A stretch of DNA of 64,000 nt from Diabrotica undecimpunctata. Its lineage: Eukaryota; Arthropoda; Insecta; Coleoptera; Chrysomelidae. The notes beneath the pieces were generated by a model that was not told the DNA's origin, made no database searches, and saw only the letters and a list, made by a program, of their open reading frames with translations. Numbering within the stretch: position 1 is the first letter of the stretch; every line of letters starts with the position of its first letter. Positions 33,737 to 44,494 of this stretch are shown here, piece after piece. The stretch covers positions 83,895,063 to 83,959,062 of the forward strand of contig NC_092811.1 in NCBI RefSeq assembly GCF_040954645.1, read 5' to 3'. A program made the position numbers and the translations under genes.

Positions 33737-36496
33737 TAGTTCAGGAAATGAAGCTCGAAAAAAGTTAAAACCTCGCAATTTTTTCGTCCTGCATGGATTG
33801 AGTTGAAATTTTAACAGAAGGTAGGTGATAGCCCAAGGATCAAAATCTATATCGAACCGAAGTGCGTTGAAGGGTTTTAGTGGTCAAAACTACCCCTAAC
33901 TGTCAAAAATTATAAAATAACATATTAAACCTGAATATGGGTAAGATTTGGTTTGAATTAGTTGTTAAATAATGATTATTTTATACTTTTGAATATAGTT
34001 CCATCATATTTCAACCCTTAAAAAGCAACCCTTGTCAGAGATTAATGTAAAAAAATTACTAATTCTAAAAAAATGATTTCGCCTTGGATCGATTTGGATA
34101 AAAATTTGGATTTAAGCTCAACTCACCCTCTGCTTTATAGTTTATGTCATGCCGATGAACCCTAATTGTTCTTAGGGGTGAAAACTACCGCTAATTTTCA
34201 AAAATTGTAAAATAACATTACAAATCTTAAGATGAGTGAAATTTGGTTTGGATTAGTTAAATAGTGAGTTTTTTATACTTTAAAATACAATTTCATAAAT
34301 TTTCACCCCTTAAAAATCAATTGTTATGAGTGCTATAGGTAAAAACAATTTTTTGCCAAAATTTTGCAACTTTTCAACTTTTGAAAATCACCCTTTAAAA
34401 CATTGCAGTTTTTATAAACGAATTTAATAGATATAAATTGAAGAAAGTAGAATTAAATACAAAAAAATTTATCAACATAAAAAGGCACCATATATTCTTA
34501 TACATTTACACGAATAGTTGAAAATATTCGTCATCAATTACATCTTCATCGTGATCTATGTCATCCTCATCTTCTTCAATTATTGGTGGACTATTATTGC
34601 ACCCTTCACCTGAGCACCCAGAACAAGTAGAGTTACAGTATAAACCAACTTTCTTGCAACCACATGAAACGCCGCATCCTTTTTTGCATTGGCAAAAAAT
34701 AATTTTCAAAAGATCATCGGGTGCAGGTTGTTTGTTCATGCGTACGGGTAATAACAAACCATCTTTAGAATACCATCCCCAATCTGTTGCTCTGATATTT
34801 TCATTGCCAAGCCACTGTTGAATTTGGTAATAGCATCTTTTTGAATGCTCATCTAAGGCATCAACAGTGGGCAGAAGGGATGATAGCTTAACCGCACAGT
34901 TTTTCGTTGTAGCTTTGATGAACTGTTCGTACCGCATCTGCTCGAGAAAAGCTTCCAAATCTTTTATTTTTTTTAACTTGGTAAGCTGCGTGTCTTTAAC
35001 AGTTCCGTACAACATTATTGCACAGTATCTGCCAGCATCTAAAATATCTTCAAGCTTAGCAGTACTACTGTAAAAAATTTCGGCATGTCCCTCATGTCCG
35101 GTCTTTTTTGAAGAATATCAAAAACATTTTTTTTACCTTTATTGTAAAAAGCAGATACAGTATCCCAGCCAGTAAAAGCATAGGAAAAAGCAGATGTTTT
35201 ATTCTGTTGTATGGGATTTCAAAATAAGAACGCTTAAAATTTCGAATGTATAACGCCCCACTACCTAATATACCGGTTTTGTAGATTATTATGCTCCGAA
35301 ATGTACTGTACTATACTAATGGAATTTTCCGGAAAAAAAATTAATTGGTTTTTTTAACGTATTTCCTTCATTTTTAACGATAGAGTGTTTCTTCAAAAAC
35401 GATTTTGTAGAGGTTTTTAAGAGCTACGAGGATCTGTGAATTAAATCTTTTTGGAACCCTTGGTTTTTAAATGGGGTGAGTTTAAAGGGCTCTAAAAAGA
35501 TGATGCTTGATCGTAAATAGATGCTTTAAACGGCTATATCTCGCCAAATATTCATTGTACAACAAATATAAATAAAGGAAAATTTTAGTCATTAAAAAAG
35601 CTACAATTTCGTCCATTTTTATTTCTTTCATATATTCAGTATTTTCGGGGATATTTAAAAAAAGAAGGGTAAAAAATATGAAATTGTAAATCGTTTCTCG
35701 CTTTAAGCTGTACTTTTTCTAAAACTAAGAATTTTAAATGGGTCAAACTTCTTGGACGTATTAACAATACATGTACAAAGAGAATTGCAGAAGGGTGCAG
35801 ATCGATTTTAATTATGGCGGTAGTTAGGGGGTTGTTTTCATCGATTTTTTCGTAAAAAAATGAGGTATTTACTTTATTTTCATCATAACTCACTCAATTT
35901 TTGAGCTAGAGTCTTTTTTTATGATAGGTCTATTTATGCTATTTAAAAAAGGTTCTATGAGTTTTCTTCCAAAAATGCATCATTTTCCCGATATTTGACT
36001 TTGAATCTTTCAAATTTGGCATTTGAAGGCCGCTGAACATTGATAGGCCGTATTTCGGTTCCTATTATATCGCAAAAACATTTTAAAAAATGAATTGTAT
36101 TTGCCTTTTTAAAAGCTATAAATTTGTTCTCTACAATTTTTTTGATAAAATGCACCATTTTCGAGATATTCGCGAAAAATCGATTAAAAACGTCGACTTT
36201 TTCGTCTAAAAGTTGTTACTTTCAATCGCGACTAACTTGAAAAATATCAGTTTTATAAAAAAAATGTATAGAAAATTTTTTGTTTAGAATCACCTTTTTA
36301 ATCTAAACCTATGGTTAAAACGTAAAAAAAAAATTTCACCCCCGAGATGGGGTGGCAACCACCCCCAAGGATTTGGCGCACTTTGGTTCGATATAGATTT
36401 TGATCCTTAGGCTATTACCTACCTTCTGTTAAAATTTTAAGTCAATCCACGCAGGACGAAAAAATTGCGAGTTGAAATGCTTCATTTCCTGGACTA
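33737..36496. mobile_element. 2.76-kb long-TIR DNA element nested in piggyBac
   Basis: The left end TAGTTCAGGAAATGAAGC and the right end, reverse-complemented (TAGTCCAGGAAATGAAGC), open inverted repeats that continue for roughly 120-140 bp (both contain CTCGCAATTTTTTCGTCCTG and an AACAGAAGGTAGGT segment). ATA flanks both sides (33734-33736, 36497-36499). Removing the element and one ATA restores the piggyBac frame. Direct sub-repeats occur inside the left arm (about 33885-34060 versus 34173-34350). The interior holds a minus-strand Cys-rich ORF. Superfamily not determined: a 3-bp duplication and TAGT... ends fit several groups. Confidence 0.82.
34506..35225 (-). pseudogene. Cys-rich ORF of transposon-associated family (C-terminal part)
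   Basis: A 169-codon open frame at 35015-34506 continues upstream in the same family across breaks to about 35220 (FSYAFTGWDTVSAFYNKGKK; then AEIFYSSTAKLEDILDAGRY). The protein has LPTVDALDEHSKRCYYQIQQ, then DWGWYSKDGLLLPVRMNKQP. It ends in a compact cysteine cluster (FCQCKKGCGVSCGCKKVGLY, then CNSTCSGCSGEGC) like a CXC-type metal-binding motif, followed by an acidic tail. I recall similar repeated proteins in many animal genomes but no firm function. It lies within the nested element, so it is either that element's own protein, truncated, or captured sequence. Confidence 0.55.
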
Positions 36497-37213
36497 ATAC
36501 TTTCGATCAACTGTGTCATGCAAAAACCGTTGCCAGGAAAACAAGAAGATTGCTACTGAAAGTTTTTTTTATGGAATGTTAGACGGAGATGGAGTAAACA
36601 TAATGGTTTGGACATACTAAAACATTCTGACAAAAAAATTTCCTGTTCGAAATTCTTGAAGTCCTTAGCTGATGCATTAGTGCAAGATCATAGGCAACAA
36701 AGAATGAATAATATAAAGCTTCCGAAAAAGTTAAGGGAATCTATTTGTGATTATTTGGGATATCCAGCCAAAATACTCACTGTAAATCCTCAGAAACAAA
36801 ATCGTCGATGTTATTATTGTTCAAGAAGTAACGACATAAAAGGCCGCCATATTTGTGTTTATTGTAAAAAAATATGTCTACAGAGCACCAATTTAGTATT
36901 TCTGGAGATTGTAAATAATATAAGAATAAACTATTCAATTCCTAACTTGTTTTTTAATTTACTTTTGACATCTTAAACAGTATTTGTCAAATATAAGTTC
37001 TTATATATTTTGACTCACTCTGTATATTAGTTTTGCTTATTGTTATCTAAAAATACATTTCCTGATTAGAAATCAAATCATTTAGAAAAATTTTTTGACA
37101 AATAACTTTAAAAAACATAAATGTCTTTTATTTTGAAAAATATTTTCGGGTCGCCGGTGACCCCACCTTGTGAAAATCATTCCACCAATTTCACTTTGTG
37201 ATTCTAGGGTTAA

Positions 37214-37385
37214 GAAAACACACTATGAATATGGATAATTTGTAAAATAAAACTTACCGTCTTTACAGATGCTCTACAAAATAATTTACCATGCTCGAAT
37301 AACTATTCTCTTTTAACTATAATAATTACCTCTTTATATGTTCTCTTCATATGATCCCGGCACCGACCAAATTGTCAATTTCTAA
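37214..37385. other. unassigned short intergap
   Basis: AT-rich, nothing recognised. Confidence 0.4.
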
Positions 37386-37389
37386 TTTA

Positions 37390-37910
37390 ACTGAGCTGCC
37401 ACCGTGCTTCGGAAGGCACGTAAAGCCGTCGGTCCCGGCTACGAAAGTAGTCGTTAAGTCATGTTAGGGGCGCTTGCGCGACCTGAAAACCCTAACACTA
37501 GACTTTAGCCAGAAGGTTACACGAACTTTACCTTTTACCTCTTTACTACTACTAAGGATTTCCACAGTTTTCACTGTCTTCCTTCACTCAACCGTTTTCT
37601 CCAATTTTCCCTGTCATTCCAGTCTCCATCTCGCAGGGTTCTTTTCTCCATAGCCTCGTCGATTTCATCTCTGAATGACCTTCGGGGTCTTCCTCTCTTT
37701 CTTCTTCCAATCGGGCTCCATTCTGTGATTTTGTTTATCCAGCGTCCTCTGTCCGCTCTTCTGACGTGGCCGTACCAGGATAGTCTCTTCTCCTCTATAT
37801 AGTCGATTATGTCTGATTGCACTCCCATTCTCCGCTTAATCTCTGCGTTTTCAATTCTGTCTCTTTTTGTAAGTCTACAGCTTCTCCTCAGGAACTCCAT
37901 TTCTACTGTA
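37390..37910 (-). pseudogene. RTE-like LINE 3' fragment
   Basis: Minus strand 37900-37571 encodes the C-terminal region of an RTE LINE polyprotein: MEFLRRSCRLTKRDRIENAE, then IKRRMGVQSDIIDYIEEKRL, SWYGHVRRA and RRKRGRPRRS. The ORF is clean for 109 codons. The GC-richer 37390-37500 (GTGCTTCGGAAGGCACG, GTCGGTCCCGGCTACGAAAG) lies downstream on the same strand and is likely its 3' UTR or a SINE-like tail. Everything upstream of the thumb region is absent. Confidence 0.75.
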
Positions 37911-38094
37911 TACTTATATTTTACCTCTTTATATTCCTTTATTCATTTCATCTAAAGATAGGTGCATGAGCTAAAATATTAACAAATAAAGTAATATGGT
38001 GATGTCGATGTAACTAATATCTTTGATTTGACAGACTTTTATAGACTATATCTTGAAGAATAGAATCATATAAAAATTGGGTCAAATGTAAAAA

Positions 38095-38095
<1 letters not shown>
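37911..38095. other. unassigned intronic sequence
   Basis: AT-rich, no gene. Confidence 0.4.

Positions 38096-38161
<66 letters not shown>
38096..38161. repeat. (AT)n microsatellite
   Basis: About 66 bp of pure AT dinucleotide. Confidence 0.97.
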
Positions 38162-38163
<2 letters not shown>

Positions 38164-38439
38164 CACTAATAAGCACAAAAACTTAAAAAAGACAAACATA
38201 TTTAAAAAAAATAGCATAAAAAAGTGGTGTCAAATTAAGTTCTTTTGCATATTTCATTCATATTTAAAAAGAAAATATCCCTGCTCTACTTATAACAAAT
38301 GGTGATTTTAGGTGGGGCGGTGGTTATCCTGAGGATTATATTGATGCGATCGCCATGAAAGAGAGTTAAAGCCATTCCTTGCTTGTCAGGTATACTGTAT
38401 AGGAGACCTAAGAAAATCTCAGACGCAAGTAAGTGAAAT

Positions 38440-38600
38440 CTTATACACACACACACACACACCCATGCACGCACAAACGCACTACACTACACTACCATAC
38501 ACTATACTACACTACGCTACACTGCGCAACAATACGCTACACTGTGCAACAATACGCTACACTGCACTACACTACACTACACAAGATAGATAGATAGTTT
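38440..38600. repeat. (AC)n and ACTACACT-type minisatellite
   Basis: An (AC)n run at 38443-38461, then an irregular array of CACTACACTAC and CAACAATACGCTACACTG units to 38582, then a short GATA run (38586-38597). Confidence 0.85.
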
Positions 38601-38635
38601 ATTTGACTGTAGGTTACAACAAGGTTTCTTCTTCT

Positions 38636-38960
38636 TCAAGTGTCATCTCCGCGGCGGAGGTCGGCAATCATCATAGCTATTCGGACTTTTGAGACGGCTG
38701 CTCTGAAAAGTTCATTTGATGTACATCCGTACCACTCTCTCAGGTTGCGCAGCCATGACATTCTACGCCTCCCTATGCTTCTCTTTCCCTGCATAATCAG
38801 TTGGAGCAAGGTGTATTTCTCTCCACGTGTAATATGTCCGAGATATTCTAATTTTCTTGTTTTTATTGAATTTAAAATTTCCATTTCTTTGTTCATCCTT
38901 CCCAGAACCTCTTTGTTTTTGACGTGTTCTGTCCATGATATTTTCAGAATTCTCTGAACA
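38636..38960 (-). pseudogene. LINE C-terminal fragment (RTE-like, GHIxR family)
   Basis: Minus 38896-38636 encodes LNSIKTRKLEYLGHITRGEK, then YTLLQLIMQGKRSIGRRRMS, then LRNLREWYGC and VSKVRIAMMIADLRRG. This is the extreme C-terminus of a LINE polyprotein. Related fragments lie at 40590-40900, 51250-51560 and 56225-56700, so one LINE lineage contributed repeatedly to this locus. Confidence 0.75.
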
Positions 38961-39146
38961 ACAAGGTTTACAGCAAGTTAAAAGTAAAATTATAAATATT
39001 AAATATTACAAAAAAAATGAAAACAATACATTAAAAATATTTAAAACATTAAAATACATAAAAACGTACAATATAGACATATAATTAAATTAAATTTGAT
39101 TATGATGCTGCTTCGGAATTCACAGATACACTCTCGTAATATTGAC
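38961..39146. other. AT-rich flank ending in Bel-Pao target TTGAC
   Basis: No gene. The TTGAC target duplication is 39142-39146. Confidence 0.6.
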
Positions 39147-40255
39147 TGTTGCGTTCTGCACATACGATGACCTCAATATAACAATTTTGGTCATCCTGAA
39201 GGGGGAGAGAAGATATTCTGTTCAATCTAGAACTCGCTGGTTTCCCCCTTTCAGATTGGGTATGTATATTAAAATAAAAGAAATGAAAGCAAGTGGACTG
39301 TATAAAACTCTATTTTAAAAAGAGGTGAAATAAACCATAAATATACATAACCCAATATACCTACAATTATAAATAAAGAAGGATATAAACTTAAAAGAAG
39401 AGGAATATATGTAGTACAAACTTACACACAAAAAGAGAACCATAAACAAAACAAAACTGTCGATTGTATATATACCACGTTATAGATAGAAATAATATAC
39501 AAAAAATAAAAAATATGAATATATATGTCATATAAAAACAAATTATTAAACTCAATGCAAAAGTATACTCATAATACACATTATGAGTTAATATTAGGTA
39601 ATAAAATACACAACACTGTGATATATATACAAAAAGAATAGTGAAATTATTATAATATAAAAAATATACAAATCTACATAAAGGTAATGAAATGTTCTCA
39701 ATCAAGTTCAATCGCGATCGCGGCACAACTGATAAAAAGTTCGAAGCAAATATGACATCTATATACCAAGTAAACGTACTTGATATATGCAGCAACAAAA
39801 TTATGGTGTATTGTAGCTTACCCCATAAATCACAGCACCAACCGCTGTCCAACGACGTCTTCATCGACGTACACCAGGAACCACAAAATTCATGCAACTT
39901 TTCTGCATCAAAACGACTTCCTCGGTCAAAGGACCGATGCTAAGTGTGAAGGTACTCTTCTTAACCCAAACGCACACACATGTGTGTGGTTTGAGAGATA
40001 AAACTCGACTCTGATTTTGACCGCAATGAAGTGTCTCGACGCGCTGATCTTAACTTCAAAAATACATATTCTTATCTGGCATATGGAACTCGCCCTTATC
40101 TCGCAGATGGCTCGTCTTGGAATGTTTAGCCCTTAAAACTGCTGTGCCCTTGTACACGCAAATCTCGTTTAAATATACTACGGGGAGAATCAAAACTAAC
40201 ACAAAAAAGTCTGTTCATATTACAAATGTTTATATATCGTTGCGAAACTGCAACA
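39147..40255 (-). repeat. Bel-Pao 3' LTR (left copy)
   Basis: 1,109 bp, begins TGTTGCGTTCTGCACATACG, ends GAAACTGCAACA on the plus strand. Both LTRs contain the same accidental 168-codon minus-strand frame, which I regard as spurious. Confidence 0.93.
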
Positions 40256-40265
40256 TTCTCCCCGC
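40256..40265 (-). other. Bel-Pao polypurine tract
   Basis: On the minus strand GCGGGGAGAA lies directly before the 3' LTR. Confidence 0.75.
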
Positions 40266-40589
40266 GTTGGCATACGTGCCAATAAAACATAACTGTACTT
40301 TGCACTCCCGACGCACTGTACAAATTCTGAAACCGTAAACACTTCTTCGGTTACGAAACGAACGCCACACTTACAAGAATACGAAGCTATACATTTACAA
40401 AAGAGCACAAAGAACAATAACTTATACATACAACAATAAACTTATACAACAAACGATAATAGAATAGAAATACATAACTACATACTAAATATACATCACT
40501 ACAATTATACAATTATCAGTACTATACATAAAACAGATTTCCTCTCTTATAGGAAGTGCATTCCTCTATTATCCTAGGATACAATACAT

Positions 40590-40900
40590 GAACTTGAAGC
40601 CATCGAGATGTAGCTATACAAGCGAATCCTCAGGATATCATGGATGGACCAGTTAACCAACGGGACCGTATGAAAAAGAACGAGGAAAGAAAGAAAAGTG
40701 ATGTATATGATTAGAAGGCAATAATCAGAAAGTCTCGGACACATGATGAGAGACGGCACTCAATATAAATACTACAAATAACCTTCTAATAGTTCTCGAA
40801 CAGCAAGGAAATGGGAGAAGACAAATATCCTGGTTAACAAACCTAAGGAGATGGTTCTCCGCAACAACAACTAAGTTAAAGACAAACAAACAGAATAATT
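40590..40900 (+). pseudogene. LINE C-terminal fragment inside Bel-Pao element
   Basis: Plus-strand broken frames give LEAIEM-LYKRILRISWMDQL (with a stop), then SLGHMMRDG, NIL and RRWFSATTT-like sequence, resembling the same LINE terminus as at 56225-56700. It lies between the Bel-Pao ORF and its 3' LTR and may be an older insertion carried by the family, or picked up sequence. Confidence 0.5.
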
Positions 40901-41433
40901 GTAGCCCGAATGGCTACTACAATACTCGAAACGAATAAGCAGCAAAGGCAAAAGAAATATCGTATGAATTATAACACTGTCCCTAGATATTGGTAATCTA
41001 CCTGGACAGATATAATCACGACGAAAATGTAAATTGAAGAAACTATATTCTTCCATAAGCTTTATCCATAAAAGATAATTATGATAATTTGAAAAGCAAT
41101 AAGCAAATTATATCTCAGGTTGAGACTCAGCTCCATCTCATAAAAAGGCAGTGAATAAGCTAGTAGTAGACTTAGTCAATTAGAATAAATCAAAATTACG
41201 ATAAATAAGAAATAAAGAGAATAGATAAAATACGAACATTTATGCTATTCAAAAAACAAGGCTTTTTATACATAGTAAGGCAATTTTGAAATGAACATAA
41301 ACAAAAATGATGCGGCTCCTAAGAATTCTTAGTACTTTAAAGAATTCGTACAATGTCAAAGAAAATGTCTTAACTCTCCAAACATTAAAACCGTTATTTT
41401 TATAACGTGGCGCAAATAAATGAACAAATAAAG

Positions 41434-42903
41434 CTACGTAAGCTTTAAGCAAAAATATATCCCATAATCTATGGCAATAAAAAGATATCTCGAACAAGTG
41501 ACACAATGATGGATGGGACTCTTAACATTATAACATGTGTAACAACTAAGTCCGAAATGATATCTACAATTGGACGTACCTTGCGGCCCTACATGGCCCA
41601 ACTGTACGTGTGTTTTAAACATCTTTAAAACAACTAGATTGTTCGAAGAAAGAAGAAAATGATGCTTTTGAGCATAAGGAATGGTAGCATTCCTCAACAT
41701 ACCGCTAACTTTCGCACGGTGAATAATTTCCTCTGGAAATAAATTCGGAATATCAAACTGATTATCCGGATTGGCAATACCGGATGGCAACGATTTCAAT
41801 ATACGAGGAAACGAGAGACTTTTTAAGTCTTGAACGATAAGCAATTCAGCTTGCTTTTTAAGAACGTTTCTGATGAAACAAAACACAAATGCCTTTACTC
41901 GGCGTAAACGACAAAGATAGGAGTACATTTTAAGCATATGTACCCCGAATGCTAAATCTAGAGATGGGTGTAATGCCACTCTAGGAAGTTTTGACCCAAT
42001 TATGGTCACCATATCTAAGTTATTAGATTCTTTAAAATTGTCTCTGTCACAAGACGACAAGAATTTTGGCTCACAATGCCAAGATTTCGATCGAGCAAGT
42101 GTATCGGGGTTAGCTCCCCGCGAAGCTGTATCGGCAGCGTTATCACCAGATACCCCATCATGGAAATCATACAAAGAAAAATCCTTGGGCAAGGATTGAA
42201 TATTAGAATGGGCCTGAGGGCCAGAGAGATGTGGATCATTAAAGGATAGCCCCGTAGAAGAACTCGCGTTTGTATGAGCGTCACGAGTCTTATAGGGCTC
42301 ACTATCATTTACCACTGCAACAGGTGGAAGGGAATATGCAATACTGCTAAGGCCCGTAGGTAACGCCTTAGGGACAGTATCTACATGAGCTGAAGTCGAT
42401 GATAGCTGACCTGACGAACTAGGCGCCATCACACGAGGTATTTGAGACGTAGATTTCTCGAAAGAAGGTTGAGGTTGTGAAATAGATGAGTTTTTTGACA
42501 TATTACTTTTTGAAGAATTCACTACATTGAGTATATGGCATAAATCTGAAATAAGTGTGGGAGGTCTTTCACCAACATGTAACCTAGAAGAACAATGGGA
42601 TGCACTACCTACTTTATAATACGTAAAGGATGAGAGGACGGGCTCCCATATTATAAGTCCCATTGCCTTACAAAACAAATCATCTACAATGTTTCGATTC
42701 TCGCTATCTTCAGCGGAATCTACCAATAAGTTCTCGATTGCATCCTGTGCGCATTCATATTTATCATACTCAACCTGTAAATACTCACGACGAACTTTCA
42801 AAAGATAATCAATATCGACCAATGAAACATTTTCTGCAATCCAATTACAGTGACGAATAATTGCATTTTTTGCATACCGTCTCTTGAATTTGAGGGTTTC
42901 CAT
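41434..42903 (-). CDS. Bel-Pao fusion ORF: gag-like N-terminus joined to pre-integrase region
   Basis: 489 codons without interruption, starting METLKFKRRYAKNAIIRHC. The N-terminal ~230 residues are gag-like (helical, then Ser/Pro-rich low complexity). After about residue 310 the sequence changes to the Bel-Pao region just upstream of and into the integrase zinc domain: YSYLCRLRRVKAFVFCFIRN, then NATIPYAQKHHFLLSSNNLV, then HVQLGHVGPQGTSN and CVTC near the end, the His/Cys pattern of the integrase HHCC finger. Protease, RT and RNase H are missing, so a large deletion joined the two. The frame has stayed open, which could be youth or selection. Product function is unknown; a capsid-only role in trans-mobilised particles is possible (inference). 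Confidence 0.78.
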   Translation of the reverse strand: METLKFKRRYAKNAIIRHCNWIAENVSLVDIDYLLKVRREYLQVEYDKYECAQDAIENLLVDSAEDSENRNIVDDLFCKAMGLIIWEPVLSSFTYYKVGSASHCSSRLHVGERPPTLISDLCHILNVVNSSKSNMSKNSSISQPQPSFEKSTSQIPRVMAPSSSGQLSSTSAHVDTVPKALPTGLSSIAYSLPPVAVVNDSEPYKTRDAHTNASSSTGLSFNDPHLSGPQAHSNIQSLPKDFSLYDFHDGVSGDNAADTASRGANPDTLARSKSWHCEPKFLSSCDRDNFKESNNLDMVTIIGSKLPRVALHPSLDLAFGVHMLKMYSYLCRLRRVKAFVFCFIRNVLKKQAELLIVQDLKSLSFPRILKSLPSGIANPDNQFDIPNLFPEEIIHRAKVSGMLRNATIPYAQKHHFLLSSNNLVVLKMFKTHVQLGHVGPQGTSNCRYHFGLSCYTCYNVKSPIHHCVTCSRYLFIAIDYGIYFCLKLT

Positions 42904-43079
42904 TGTTTAGACAAAAATGGAGCAGCTAATATTTAAAACTGACAAGACAAAAAGAAAAAGATTGTGAACTAGTAAAAGTAATTGTAAATCTCTGGATTTG
43001 TCACAGAAACAAACCAAAGAGATACTTGTAATAATCGAAAGCAGGTCTCTATAATAATACAACTACAAACAAAATAAAA

Positions 43080-44385
43080 AAGAACAGTCTCCACAGACCA
43101 GGTATCTTATCAAGGAAAAGATATATCCCAACATAAAACGATTACAATCTGTTACTAATGTCCTTACAATCAGGAAAAATTAAACAAAAAAAATGGTTGC
43201 AATAACCGAAAATATTTTTCCACCCTCACAAACACTAACGAACACAAAAGAAGAAATGTCTCTACAGACTGGGTATCTTTTTTCATAAAATAAATACCTC
43301 AATGTAAATGGTTATACTAACCGTAATAAGGTCTCTAGCATAAGAAAACCCTAAACAAGTAAAAGTAAGAATGTCTTTCGGCAGACTGAGTATATGCTTA
43401 GACAAAAGAAATACTCCACTAAAAGTACTATGAAAAAATCAGCAAGAAATGGGTATACAAACCCGAAAAAGGTCTCTGTCATAAGAGCACCTTTAAATAA
43501 AGTATATAAAAAAGAAATAGTCTTTCGACAGACTAGTTATCTTTCAGTATAAAAGAAGTCTCAATGTAAGATGGTTATAAAAACCTTAAAAAGGTCTCTG
43601 TAAAAAGAACACCTTGAAAATTAATTAATGTAAAGTACAAAATCGTCTTTTTGCAGACAACTGGATATCTTTTAGTATAAAAGATATACCGTAATGTAAA
43701 ATGGGTATAACAACCGCAAAAAAGGCCTCTGTCAGAAGAGAACCTCGAAAAAGCAATGTAAAAAAAAGAAATAGTCTTTCGGCAGACTAGGTATCTTTTA
43801 GTAGAAAAGAATTATATATACAATAAATGGTTATAACAACCACGAAAAGAAGGTCTCTGTCAGAAGAGCACCTGGAACAAAGAATGTAAAGAAGAAATAG
43901 TCTTTCGGCAGACTAGGTATCGTTTTTCGGCAGACGAGTAGGTATCTTTTTACATAAAACAAATACCTGACTATATAGTTATGATAACCGCAAAAAGGTA
44001 TACAGTAAATAAACGTTGTACAACGTAAAAAGTAAAATGTCTTTCGGCAGACTGGGCAACTTTTCAGATAAAAGAAAACCCGACTATACTATGGTTGTGA
44101 TAACCGCAATAAGGTCTCTAGCATAAGAGAACCTCGACAACGAAATAGTCTTTCGGCAGACTAGGTATCGTCTTTCGGCAGACGACTGGGTATCTTTTCC
44201 AGCTAAAAGAAATACCCCAACAAATAGTTATCACAACCGACTAGGCTCCTACCATAAGGAACCCGTGAGCAAGACAAATAAAATGGTTATCATAATTGAT
44301 AAGGTCCCTACCATAAGTAAACCGTAAGCAACGACATATTAACTGGTTATCATAACCGACAAGGCTCCTACCATAAGGAAACCGC
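43080..44385 (-). repeat. tandem multi-hairpin array in Bel-Pao 5' leader
   Basis: About ten imperfect units of roughly 110-165 bp, each with up to four short inverted repeats: GTCTTTCGGCAGAC; RGGTATCTTTT...AAATACCY; GGTTATAACAACC; and AGGTCTCTGTCAGAAGAGAACC. Copies of the first element sit at 43373, 43520, 43645, 43774, 43900, 43922 (variant), 44039, 44148 and 44170, with weaker ones at 43092 and 43258. Arms often change together between copies. The array lies between the primer-binding site and the ORF, so it would be the structured 5' leader of the element RNA. It is not a CRISPR array: units are divergent and arise in a retroelement. Confidence 0.85.
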
Positions 44386-44474
44386 AACTACACATGAAAA
44401 AGAACATGGAAAAAGGGTATCTACTACCAGAGAACCCCAAATACACACAAAAAAACAGAAAAAGAAGAAGAAAA

Positions 44475-44491
44475 TCCGGCTCGAAGGACCA
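44475..44491 (-). other. Bel-Pao primer-binding site (tRNA-Tyr-like)
   Basis: The minus strand reads TGGTCCTTCGAGCCGGA, three bases inside the right LTR. Its complement TCCGGCTCGAAGGACCA has the form of an insect tRNA-Tyr 3' end plus CCA. Confidence 0.8.
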
Positions 44492-44494
44492 TTA

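Larger units (their letters stand above)
32550..36910 (+). pseudogene. piggyBac transposase, frameshifted and interrupted
   Basis: Pieces in order: an acidic N-terminal region (32557-32775); LFFPYSLLEIIFNNTNKEI then LFGLLYFAGV (32868-33040); MYILSKPDKYGLQLVKMCDA, then YMCSAVPNIGK (33309-33400); DNL and PKRKKIVPF (33500-33650); TKKPEIILFYNSTKGDL (33685-33733). Then the nested element intervenes. The frame resumes at 36500 with TFDQLCHAKTVARKTRR. Further on come LPKKLRESICDYLGYPA and a cysteine-rich C-terminal finger (RRCYYCSRSNDIKGRHICVYC, 36804-36872). Dead through stops, frameshifts and the insertion. Confidence 0.88.
32277..37209 (+). mobile_element. piggyBac element, broken and carrying a nested insertion
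   Basis: Flanked by TTAA at 32273-32276 and 37210-37213. The ends are inverted repeats starting CCCTAGAAC (left) and CCCTAGAAT (right, reverse-complemented), with a second inner inverted pair around CCGCCGGTGATC near 32298 and CACCGGCGACCC near 37150. TTAA targets and such ends define piggyBac elements. Its transposase gene is split by another element at 33737-36496. Confidence 0.92.

Noticed and set aside
39391..39897. 168-codon hydrophobic minus-strand ORF, repeated identically at 44739-45245
   Set aside because: It lies wholly inside the two LTRs, so its duplication is explained by LTR identity; composition is that of AT-rich noise, with no start context or family motif.
43080..44385. Possible CRISPR array
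   Set aside because: Regularly spaced repeats, but units are divergent, spacers are themselves repeated hairpins, and it sits in a eukaryotic retroelement.
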